NCBI GenBank assembly: GCA_016267585.1
Contig: JACQUT010000204.1
Span: 1 to 5,075 of the forward strand
From: Cyanobacteria bacterium NC_groundwater_1444_Ag_S-0.65um_54_12
GTDB lineage: Bacteria; Cyanobacteriota; Sericytochromatia; S15B-MN24; VGJW01
DNA: 5,075 bases
Reading direction: 5' to 3'
The notes under the pieces are model-generated. The model did not search any database, had not been told where the DNA came from, and worked only from the letters and a program-made list of their open reading frames with translations. This document shows, one piece after another, positions 1 to 5,075 of this stretch; the first letter of the stretch is position 1, and each line of letters starts with the position of its first letter. The translations under genes were made by a program, and so were the position numbers.

Positions 1-456
1 ATCGTGACTGGAGTACTGGGCGCACAAAATCTGCTGGAGCGTGACAATGGCTTCAAGCGTGCTATAAACCCGCAAATTCGTGTTCTGCCGCAGCAAGCCG
101 ATAATGGCGACAAGGCACGGGCCGTCGAGATAGCCGAGAATGTTCTCATCGCGCATCCAGAAGTGAGAGCTTTTTTTACCGATAACGCAATTGCCGGGCC
201 CGGTGTCGGCCAGGCTTTGAAGTCACGGCGGCGCGAGGGCAAGGTGAAGCTCATAGCCATGGATGTCACGCCAGACTTGCTGAAGCTGTTAAAAGAAGGG
301 GTGGCTGACGCCTTGATTGCGCAACAACCGGAAAAGATGGGTGAGCTAGCGGTAGAAACCTTGGTAAAAGCAGCTACCGGCCAGAAAATTCCTCCCATCA
401 TCGATACGGGAGTGACGGTCGTGACGCGATCTGAGATTGCTAAATCACAGCATTAG
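1..456 (+). CDS. Sugar-type ABC transporter substrate-binding protein, C-terminal part (5' end outside window)
   Basis: The frame is open from base 1 (atc) to the TAG at 454-456, giving 151 residues. The GTG at base 4 is simply an internal valine, so the true start lies to the left. The segment reads as the C-terminal half of a type I periplasmic binding protein of the ribose/xylose group (RbsB-like, Peripla_BP_4). It has the 'HPEVRAFFTDN' strand-turn facing the ligand cleft, then 'KLIAMDVTPDLLKLLKEG', matching the family pattern 'v.gfD.tp..l..ikdG' whose aspartate contacts the sugar, then 'ALIAQQPEKMGELAVE' and a closing 'G..IPP.IDTGVTVVTR' segment. Such proteins bind a monosaccharide in the periplasm and deliver it to a permease/ATPase pair. 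The specific sugar cannot be told, and no permease or ATPase gene is in view. It converges on the cytochrome gene with a 27-bp gap. Family call is confident; ligand unknown. Confidence 0.88.
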   Translation: MVTGVLGAQNLLERDNGFKRAINPQIRVLPQQADNGDKARAVEIAENVLIAHPEVRAFFTDNAIAGPGVGQALKSRRREGKVKLIAMDVTPDLLKLLKEGVADALIAQQPEKMGELAVETLVKAATGQKIPPIIDTGVTVVTRSEIAKSQH

Positions 457-483
457 CAGGCTGCTGAGCTTTCCCTCCTTATA

Positions 484-1380
484 TTACATTGAGCCAGTAG
501 CTGGGCGAAGCGGCGGTATGGTGCGCAGAAAAGCCAGCAATGAGACCATATCGGCTTCAGTCATTCCGGCATAAGACTGCCAAGGCATTGGCGCGCGCAA
601 CAATTTACCGTCTGGCCGGCGACCTGATTGCAGCGCGTACTTTAGCTGTCCGTCCGTCCAGCTACCAATACCAAATTGCGGATCCGCGGTGATGTTGGGA
701 GATATTACTTCCGCTTTTTCATCCGCCAAGACAAATTTCCAGCCGCCGGCATAGGAATGGCTAGTATCCGGACCACGCCAATTCAAAGGAGTATGGCAGG
801 TGACGCAACCCGCGACTGCTGCGATATATCCACCATCTTTTATCAGATCTCGCCGGTCAGGTGCGTTTAATGGCCCCTTTACCGGCTGTGGCAATAAGTT
901 GATCAGTAAACTCATGGGGAAAGCTATTTGACGTTCCGGAACTCGGGTCTGCCAAGCTGGCAGACTGCGCAGGTAAACGATGATCGAACGCACGTCTTCG
1001 TCTGAAATAGCGGAGTAGGAGCCATATGGCATTATGGGGAAAAGCGCCTCATCGTTATTATCTACCCCTTCCCTGATCGCTCTGGACAGCTGACCATCTG
1101 TCCAGTTACCGATTCCGGTTTCCGGATCAGCCGAGATATTGGGAGCGTAGATCTTGCCGGGAATTTCCCGGGTACGACCGAAGTACCGGCTCATTTTGGC
1201 ATTATTGGCAGAGGGATGGCAGTTAAAACAAGCTGCCACTCTTTCGACCAAGTAAGCTCCGCGTTCAACGCGCAGCGGGTTTGCTGCTATGGTCTCTGAC
1301 CATGGTTGAGCCTTGTTCATGACGTAAAGACAGCCGGTAGGTAACAAGAGCCCGCTTATAACTACTGACAAGTTTCTCAT
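484..1380 (-). CDS. Di-heme c-type cytochrome, membrane-anchored
   Basis: This 298-residue protein has two c-heme attachment motifs, CFNCH at 51-55 and CVTCH at 192-196. Each is followed by a matching block (PNISADP..GIGNWTDGQL at 80-98; PNITADP..GIGSWTDGQL at 228-246) and a likely axial methionine (MPYGSY, M117; MPWQSY, M265). It therefore consists of two tandem cytochrome c domains. The sequence style is that of the cytochrome subunits of membrane alcohol, gluconate and sorbitol dehydrogenases, which normally have three hemes and about 400-450 residues; this one has two and no dehydrogenase partner in the window. A hydrophobic stretch at residues 4-20 would export it. The 'LPTGC' at 13-17 resembles a lipobox but has proline at -3, so an uncleaved anchor is more likely. 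The ATG at 1380 is chosen because starting at Met21 would remove this segment. It lies 22 bp downstream of the SLH gene, so co-transcription is likely. Role inferred: periplasmic electron transfer. Confidence 0.9.
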   Translation of the reverse strand: MRNLSVVISGLLLPTGCLYVMNKAQPWSETIAANPLRVERGAYLVERVAACFNCHPSANNAKMSRYFGRTREIPGKIYAPNISADPETGIGNWTDGQLSRAIREGVDNNDEALFPIMPYGSYSAISDEDVRSIIVYLRSLPAWQTRVPERQIAFPMSLLINLLPQPVKGPLNAPDRRDLIKDGGYIAAVAGCVTCHTPLNWRGPDTSHSYAGGWKFVLADEKAEVISPNITADPQFGIGSWTDGQLKYALQSGRRPDGKLLRAPMPWQSYAGMTEADMVSLLAFLRTIPPLRPATGSM

Positions 1381-1397
1381 AGGATTATGGCAGCTGT

Positions 1398-1415
1398 CCT
1401 GGCTAAAAGGCCAGG
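1398..1415 (-). promoter_or_regulatory. Small hairpin spanning the SLH stop codon and the weak ribosome site of the cytochrome gene
   Basis: On the minus strand, CCTGGC and GCCAGG form a perfect 6-bp stem around a CTTTTA loop. The TAG stop of the SLH gene lies at the loop/stem junction. The downstream arm contains the AGGA-like sequence that is the only Shine-Dalgarno candidate before the cytochrome ATG, and that candidate sits about 16 nt away, further than usual. The stem could hide the site until ribosomes finishing the SLH gene open it, which would couple the two genes. No T-run follows on the minus strand, so it is not a terminator for these genes. The base pairing is seen; the function is inferred. 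Confidence 0.35.
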
Positions 1416-2710
1416 TTTATTCCAAGACTCGGTGCTAGTTGCAGGTAACTGGGCAACGTCACCAAGCCTAACCCACCTTGCAGGGACAATCCTGGACCCA
1501 GGATATACTCGCTACCGAGGCCCAGTTCACTGATCGGTACGGCAGATACCTGAGATCCCACCGAGAAGAAATTGCTGTCAGCAAAAACATAGGCACCCCA
1601 GCGGTCCAGCCGCCAGTAGGCTAAACCGCCCAAAACTGGCAAACCTAGACTAGGCAAACTAGTGCCACTCGCAGTATCGAAAATGCCACGCAAACCTACA
1701 TAAGGCTGTAGCTGTAACTCACCCAGGCTTGCCAAACGAAATACTGGCCCTTGGGGAAAAGCACCCACAGTGAAAGTCGCAGCGGTGCCGGGGTTAAATC
1801 CAATATGCAATTTTGCCAAACCGAACCAACGTTCCAGACCAAGAAACTGCTCGGGATACGAGACGTAACGGCTGCCGAGTCCCAGATTCAGAGCACCACT
1901 GCTTTCGCCGAGCGCACCTCCTGGTGCGATGGAGAAAAACCAAGGACGACGCTCCGAAAAGCGATCTTGTTGTCTGGCGGGGATGAGCGAGTCTCGCTCC
2001 TCCATGGTGCGGCGAACTAGATCGCGGATCATGCCAAAGGTAGCGGAACCGATAGCAGCATACTGGTAACGGGTAAGCTCATCTTCCGGGCGGAAGGTCA
2101 CGTCGGGATAACCAATCATTACTTTGTAACGCTGGCTGTCGGCTAAAATGGCATGATAAGCCCATTCGGACGGAGTAACGTCCTTGAAGGGGTTTTGCGG
2201 ATCGCGTGGATCGCGCGGAATGATCGCGCGCCGGCTCTCGCCGAGCAGCAACAGGTTTCTTACTACTTGAGCAACCTCGGAACGGGTCACGGTTTGTTCT
2301 GGATAGAAATGCTCGCTATTGATCGTAGGTACCCCCTCCCAAAGCTGGTAGTCATTAGCCAAGGTCAAGATCAGCGAGCGGTTGACCGCTGCTTCGGGAA
2401 CATCACTTAGCAAGTAATCATGACGGGTACCTTCGCGCCAATTGGTGCGTGAGAGGGCTTCCAGATCATCTAAAAGAGCGCTGAGTGATTCGGCGAATTG
2501 GGAACGCGAGAGTGGCTGTTCACCACGAAAGGTATCATCAGAGAAAGCACGCATTAGTGAACGTTTGATAGCCATTTCCGTGATAGCTTCTGCTGCCCAA
2601 TGTTCTGCCGGAACATCTTTGAAGGCATCATCGACGATGTGAGCCCTGACCGGAAGCGCCACCACGTTAAGCCAGAGTGGCAATAGCAAGGCGAGTGCCG
2701 GATATCGCAC
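1403..2710 (-). CDS. SLH-domain outer-membrane beta-barrel-type protein
   Basis: The product is 435 residues from the GTG at 2710. A signal peptide covers residues 1-23 (hydrophobic core from about 4, cleavage likely after VRA). Three S-layer homology repeats follow. SLH1 is about 30-80 (FKDVPAEHWA ... LSRSQFA); SLH2, about 102-157, is more divergent (SDVPEAAVNRSL ... VTRSEVA); SLH3, about 175-228, is the most canonical (FKDVTPSEWAYHAI ... GYPDVTFRPEDELTRYQYA). A short charged linker (229-255) leads to a glycine-rich, alternating polar/hydrophobic region (256-435) ending in 'GINLAF'. A terminal Phe is typical of proteins folded into the outer membrane by the BAM machinery. SLH repeats bind cell-wall-linked polymers, so the protein probably tethers the outer membrane to the wall. 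It is shorter than SLH-OprB porins (usually 500+ residues), and its barrel family is not recognised. The frame extends to an ATG at 2767, but that adds MSIVLSFIFSCRIILRRNA, has no good ribosome site and spoils the signal peptide. Confidence 0.87.
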   Translation of the reverse strand: MRYPALALLLPLWLNVVALPVRAHIVDDAFKDVPAEHWAAEAITEMAIKRSLMRAFSDDTFRGEQPLSRSQFAESLSALLDDLEALSRTNWREGTRHDYLLSDVPEAAVNRSLILTLANDYQLWEGVPTINSEHFYPEQTVTRSEVAQVVRNLLLLGESRRAIIPRDPRDPQNPFKDVTPSEWAYHAILADSQRYKVMIGYPDVTFRPEDELTRYQYAAIGSATFGMIRDLVRRTMEERDSLIPARQQDRFSERRPWFFSIAPGGALGESSGALNLGLGSRYVSYPEQFLGLERWFGLAKLHIGFNPGTAATFTVGAFPQGPVFRLASLGELQLQPYVGLRGIFDTASGTSLPSLGLPVLGGLAYWRLDRWGAYVFADSNFFSVGSQVSAVPISELGLGSEYILGPGLSLQGGLGLVTLPSYLQLAPSLGINLAF

Positions 2711-2716
2711 AGCATT

Positions 2717-2723
2717 CCTCCTC
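2717..2723 (-). promoter_or_regulatory. Shine-Dalgarno site that fixes the GTG start of the SLH gene
   Basis: On the minus strand GAGGAGG is followed by six bases (AATGCT) and then the GTG at 2710-2708. This is a near-ideal ribosome site and spacing. Translation from that GTG gives a clean signal peptide (MRYPALALLLP...). It is the main reason for rejecting the longer ATG start at 2767. Confidence 0.8.
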
Positions 2724-2737
2724 AAGATAATACGACA

Positions 2738-2767
2738 ACTAAAGATGAAGCTTAGGACGATAGACAA
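2738..2767 (-). promoter_or_regulatory. Candidate sigma-70-like promoter for the SLH/cytochrome pair
   Basis: On the minus strand TTGTCT (4/6 match to TTGACA) at 2767-2762 is followed 18 bases later by TTTAGT (4/6 match to TATAAT) at 2743-2738. This would start transcription roughly 20-25 nt before the GTG, leaving room for the Shine-Dalgarno site. Both boxes are weak. A better-looking TATTAT at 2732-2727 lies too close to the ribosome site and has no -35 partner. Confidence 0.25.
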
Positions 2768-2789
2768 GCTATGGCAAGTCCAGTAGGAT
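2761..2789 (+). promoter_or_regulatory. Candidate sigma-70-like promoter for the plus-strand envelope/hydrolase pair
   Basis: TAGACA (5/6 match to TTGACA) at 2761-2766 and TAGGAT (4/6 match to TATAAT) at 2784-2789 are separated by an ideal 17 bases. Transcription would begin near 2796, giving a leader of about 35 nt before the ATG at 2831. Its -35 box overlaps the candidate -35 of the opposing promoter, so the two directions might compete or share a regulator. Based on motif matching by eye only. Confidence 0.35.
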
Positions 2790-2816
2790 ACCCCACAAGC
2801 AAAAAGACCGACAGTC

Positions 2817-2822
2817 AGGAGG
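2817..2822 (+). promoter_or_regulatory. Shine-Dalgarno site that fixes the ATG start at 2831
   Basis: AGGAGG is followed by eight bases (AAATACCA) and then ATG. The reading frame extends upstream to an ATG at 2771, but that start has no comparable ribosome site and would put 20 mostly polar residues before the signal peptide. The internal ATG is therefore preferred. Confidence 0.8.
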
Positions 2823-2830
2823 AAATACCA

Positions 2831-3799
2831 ATGTTGATTTGGCGCTGGGGAGCCCTAGCTGGTGTTGCTTGTGCCAGCATGCTATTGGCAGAGCCCGGGT
2901 TTGCCAAGATGATAGTAAGTGGTGACGCTTCTACTGGTGGCATGTCAATGCTCAGTCGTCCTGGTGACGTTTGGACCGGTGGCGGGCTCTTGTTTGCTCC
3001 GCGCTATTTAGAAAAAACTGGCGATCTGGAATTCGGTGCCGGACCGGGATTTGTTCTGAGCTCCTTGCCCAGTGCGCCAATCTTCCCTTTTATCGGGCAA
3101 ACTGGCTTCGAATACAAGGTTCTGGATAATCTGGAACTTGCCGCTATCGTAAGTCCGATCACTCTGGCGGGGCTGCGCGGTCCTATCTTGCAAAACGAAT
3201 TCGGCGGTATCGGTTGGGCTTTGCTTTACCGCGAGGACACCTATCCGGCTGGGGTGGCTAGCGGCTCGACTTTTGTCGATCTGCCAGTTGCCAAGCTTCC
3301 ACAAGGAACCAATAAAGCTTTCTTTGGCTTGGTGCCCGGGATAATTTCTTCACGCGGCGTAGATTTTCGTCTGGACACCATGCAGAAGCTAGGGTTACTC
3401 AACCTGTTTGCCTCCCCGCGCCTGGCTTACATGAGTAACGGATTGCGGGTGGGTGGCGGCCTGGGTATCGATCTTGACTTCGAGCGCGTAATAATAGGAG
3501 TCAGCTGGAGTGGTCAGCTAAACCTGAGCCCACCTACTACCAGCCCGGGCAGTGCACCCGTCGCACTTCTTCCGGGTCGCACGTCACTCAATACCTTCGA
3601 AAATAGCTACGGAGTTGGCGGTCGGCTGATCCTTAACGAACAGGTCTATCTGGCTGGCAATTATCTGATGGTTCCAGCCGATGCCTATGAAAATAAAATT
3701 CAAGCGGTACTTTTCGGTATTGCCTACCGCATGGGTGTTGCGGGATCGAGTACTGGCAGATCGCCCAGCTCCGGTGGCAGGATGAGGACTTCGCAATAG
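2831..3799 (+). CDS. Exported beta-rich, probable outer-membrane protein of unrecognised family
   Basis: The product is 322 residues from the ATG supported by AGGAGG. Residues 1-25 form a signal peptide (MLIWRW, hydrophobic core from about 7 to 20, likely cleavage after GFA). The mature protein is rich in glycine and in short alternating segments typical of membrane beta strands, for example DLEFGAGPGFVLSSL, LRVGGGLGIDLDF, RVIIGVSWSGQLNL, YGVGGRLILNEQVYLAGNYL and QAVLFGIAYRMG. There are no cytoplasmic-membrane helices, catalytic motifs or cysteine clusters. After the last probable strand is a 21-residue Gly/Ser/Arg tail (about 302-322) ending in RTSQ, so the usual terminal aromatic of a BAM substrate is missing or lies internally. 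I do not recognise the family. It is divergent from the SLH gene and 13 bp upstream of the glycosidase, so co-transcription with the latter is likely. A periplasmic beta protein is the alternative. Confidence 0.8.
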   Translation: MLIWRWGALAGVACASMLLAEPGFAKMIVSGDASTGGMSMLSRPGDVWTGGGLLFAPRYLEKTGDLEFGAGPGFVLSSLPSAPIFPFIGQTGFEYKVLDNLELAAIVSPITLAGLRGPILQNEFGGIGWALLYREDTYPAGVASGSTFVDLPVAKLPQGTNKAFFGLVPGIISSRGVDFRLDTMQKLGLLNLFASPRLAYMSNGLRVGGGLGIDLDFERVIIGVSWSGQLNLSPPTTSPGSAPVALLPGRTSLNTFENSYGVGGRLILNEQVYLAGNYLMVPADAYENKIQAVLFGIAYRMGVAGSSTGRSPSSGGRMRTSQ

Positions 3800-3800
3800 G

Positions 3801-3812
3801 GCTGCATGCAGC
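3801..3812. repeat. Perfect 12-bp palindrome in the junction before the glycosidase start
   Basis: GCTGCATGCAGC is its own reverse complement and fills nearly the whole 13-bp gap between the stop at 3797-3799 and the ATG at 3813. It could form a small 4-bp hairpin with a CATG loop in RNA, or be a two-fold protein site in DNA. It sits between the only Shine-Dalgarno-like bases (AGGG, 3798-3801) and the start codon. The symmetry is certain; any function is unproven. Confidence 0.5.
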
Positions 3813-5075
3813 ATGCCAAGCATACATGAATTAGCCGGCCAAATCATCTGTCCGGTGCTGCCGCCGACAGCGGCCGCCGCTGCCGCGCCCCTGTTGGCAG
3901 ATTTACAGCAGCAAGGCTGGGGGGGATATATCGTGTTCCGCGGTCGGCCAGATCTTCCTGAATTGCTATCCCTGTTACAGGCCGAGAGTCCGCATCCACT
4001 GTTAATTGCATCCGATATCGAGGCGGGAGCCGGCCAGCAATTGTGGAACGCTACCCGCTTGCCTTATAACATGGCATTCGGTGCTATTGGCTCGGAGGAT
4101 GTTGCCTACGAAGCCGGACGGCTTACTGCCCAAGAGGCACGAGCACAAGGTGTAAATTGGGCTTTTGCACCGGTAGTGGACGTTAATAACAATCCTGATA
4201 ACCCCATTGTCAATATAAGAAGTTTTGGCGAAGATCCCGAGGAAGTGAGCCGTCTGGCCGCTGCTTGGGTACGCGGTGCCCAAGAGCATGGCTTACTGGC
4301 AACCGCCAAGCACTTTCCCGGTCACGGTCGCACCACTATTGATTCACACCTGCACCTACCTACGGTCACAGCTACGCTGGCACAACTTTCAGCAGTGGAG
4401 CTGGCGCCTTTTCGCGCTTGCATAGCTGCTGACGTCGGAGCAATCATGACAGCGCACCTGGCAGTGCCAGCTCTTGATCCGAGCGGCAGCCCCGCCACGC
4501 TTTCACATACCATCATGACCACCTTGTTGCGCGAGGAGCTGAATTTCCACGGCCTGATAGTGACCGATGCGCTAATAATGGGTGGAATTACTGACAGTTA
4601 TTCAGAAGAAGCTGCAGTGGCGGCCGCCATCAACGCGGGTTGTGACGTCTTGCTCATGCCACGCGATCCCAAGCTTGCAAAAGCGTTGATCTGCCAGGCA
4701 GTGGATGCGGGCAAGATACCAGAGGCGCGGTTGCGCGAAGCAGTGGAACGCATCAGGAAAGCGCGGCGTCACCTGGGTCTAGAGCGCGATCGCTTACCGC
4801 GCAAGTTAACACCAGAAGATAGGATGGACCAGCGCGCTTTCGCCAGCAAGGTAGCACAGCAATCACTCACGCTGGTGCACGGTGAACGCTATCTACCCTT
4901 GCCAGACGAGGTTTTCGTCATGGTCGTGGATGATGGTCTGGAAGTTCATGCGGCATTGCTGCAAGAACTTGCTGAACGCAAGAAAAGCTGGGCCGTCGCT
5001 CGACCGGGAATGCCAGAACAGCAGATACGCGACCTGTCAGAGAAAGCTAGTACGGCCGCTGCGGTAGTAGTAGCC
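3813..5075 (+). CDS. Glycoside hydrolase family 3, probable beta-N-acetylhexosaminidase (3' end outside window)
   Basis: 421 codons are open from ATG 3813 to the right edge; an in-frame TGA at 3783-3785 leaves no earlier start codon. The GH3 barrel domain covers about residues 1-340. The signature KHFPGHG (166-172) plus DSH (177-179) supplies the Asp-His pair typical of GH3 N-acetylglucosaminidases such as NagZ, and D252 in VTDALIM is the expected nucleophile. Other family marks are ASDIEAGAG (67-74), APVVDVNNNP (119-128) and SFGEDP (137-142). These enzymes remove terminal beta-linked GlcNAc, for example from peptidoglycan fragments. Beyond about 350 the chain continues into what looks like the second GH3 alpha/beta domain (EVFVMVVDDG...), so it is longer than the single-domain Gram-negative NagZ (about 340 residues). 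There is no signal peptide, so it is probably cytoplasmic. The ribosome site is weak (AGGG, 11 nt away), so translation may depend on the upstream gene. Confidence 0.9.
   Translation, partial: MPSIHELAGQIICPVLPPTAAAAAAPLLADLQQQGWGGYIVFRGRPDLPELLSLLQAESPHPLLIASDIEAGAGQQLWNATRLPYNMAFGAIGSEDVAYEAGRLTAQEARAQGVNWAFAPVVDVNNNPDNPIVNIRSFGEDPEEVSRLAAAWVRGAQEHGLLATAKHFPGHGRTTIDSHLHLPTVTATLAQLSAVELAPFRACIAADVGAIMTAHLAVPALDPSGSPATLSHTIMTTLLREELNFHGLIVTDALIMGGITDSYSEEAAVAAAINAGCDVLLMPRDPKLAKALICQAVDAGKIPEARLREAVERIRKARRHLGLERDRLPRKLTPEDRMDQRAFASKVAQQSLTLVHGERYLPLPDEVFVMVVDDGLEVHAALLQELAERKKSWAVARPGMPEQQIRDLSEKASTAAAVVVA

Noticed and set aside
457..483. Possible terminator between the convergent ABC and cytochrome genes (AGCAGGCTGCT followed by pyrimidines).
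   Set aside because: The stem is only 5 bp with a single unpaired base between the arms, too tight to form a hairpin, and no convincing T-run follows on either strand.
676..870. Plus-strand open frames at 676-870, 1751-2020, 2153-2410 and 2442-2642.
   Set aside because: They lie opposite well-supported minus-strand genes with clear domains and have no recognisable motifs; they are antisense shadows.
1329..1332. Lipoprotein signal (LPTGC) in the cytochrome N-terminus.
   Set aside because: Proline at the -3 position does not fit the lipobox consensus; an uncleaved membrane anchor is more likely.
1398..1420. Rho-independent terminator on the plus strand (CCTGGC...GCCAGG then TTTAT).
   Set aside because: No plus-strand gene ends nearby and the T-run is short; on the minus strand, where the genes lie, no T-run follows the stem.
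2194..2219. Short tandem repeat of ggatcgcg units in the SLH gene.
   Set aside because: It encodes the RDPRDP linker before SLH3 with only two copies and looks like ordinary coding sequence.
3919..3925. Run of seven G in the glycosidase gene (and seven T at 171-177 in the ABC gene) as phase-variation tracts.
   Set aside because: Both runs read in frame through conserved sequence and are short; no frameshift or repeat expansion is evident.
3584..4522. Minus-strand open frames at 3584-3847, 4002-4289, 4106-4309 and 4322-4522, and a plus-strand frame at 4882-5067.
   Set aside because: They overlap the exported beta-rich gene and the GH3 gene, whose catalytic motifs are intact; none has a convincing ribosome site or domain.
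4786..4793. A single GCGATCGC octamer, the HIP1 repeat abundant in many cyanobacterial genomes.
   Set aside because: Only one copy was seen in 5 kb. HIP1-rich genomes would usually show several, and one copy can occur by chance, so it is not used as evidence of host.

Overview
The window suggests a diderm (Gram-negative type) bacterium of moderate GC, judged by eye to be in the mid-50s percent. The main clue is an exported protein with three S-layer homology (SLH) repeats followed by a beta-rich domain that ends in a terminal phenylalanine. That design ties the outer membrane to the cell wall in cyanobacteria and their relatives, Deinococcus-Thermus, Negativicutes and some other diderm phyla. 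A cyanobacterial-lineage host is my best guess, but nothing in 5 kb settles it. No tRNA, rRNA, CRISPR array, transposase or attachment site was seen.

Layout. (1) Bases 1-456 (+) are the 3' half of a sugar-type ABC transporter substrate-binding protein cut by the left edge. (2) After a 27-bp convergent gap comes a minus-strand pair read right to left: an SLH/outer-membrane protein (2710-1403), then 22 bp later a di-heme cytochrome c (1380-484). (3) A 120-bp divergent spacer (2711-2830) holds good Shine-Dalgarno sites for both flanking genes and weaker promoter-like boxes. (4) On the plus strand are an exported beta-rich, probably outer-membrane, protein of unrecognised family (2831-3799) and, 13 bp later, a family 3 glycoside hydrolase (3813 to beyond the right edge), probably a beta-N-acetylhexosaminidase.

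How they may work together. Four of the five genes form a divergent cell-envelope cluster: two exported beta-rich proteins face each other across a shared regulatory region, one followed by a c-type cytochrome and the other by an amino-sugar hydrolase that could act on cell-wall fragments. The ABC binding protein points at the cluster from the other side and probably belongs to a separate transport operon off the left edge. A functional link between cytochrome and SLH protein is inferred only from their operon-like spacing.

Two start sites deserve correction. The longest reading frames of the divergent pair begin only 3 bp apart (2767 and 2771), but Shine-Dalgarno sequences and signal peptides place the real starts at GTG 2710 (-) and ATG 2831 (+). 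I see an unusual gene combination and some small structured elements at gene junctions, but no clear evidence of a wholly new system.
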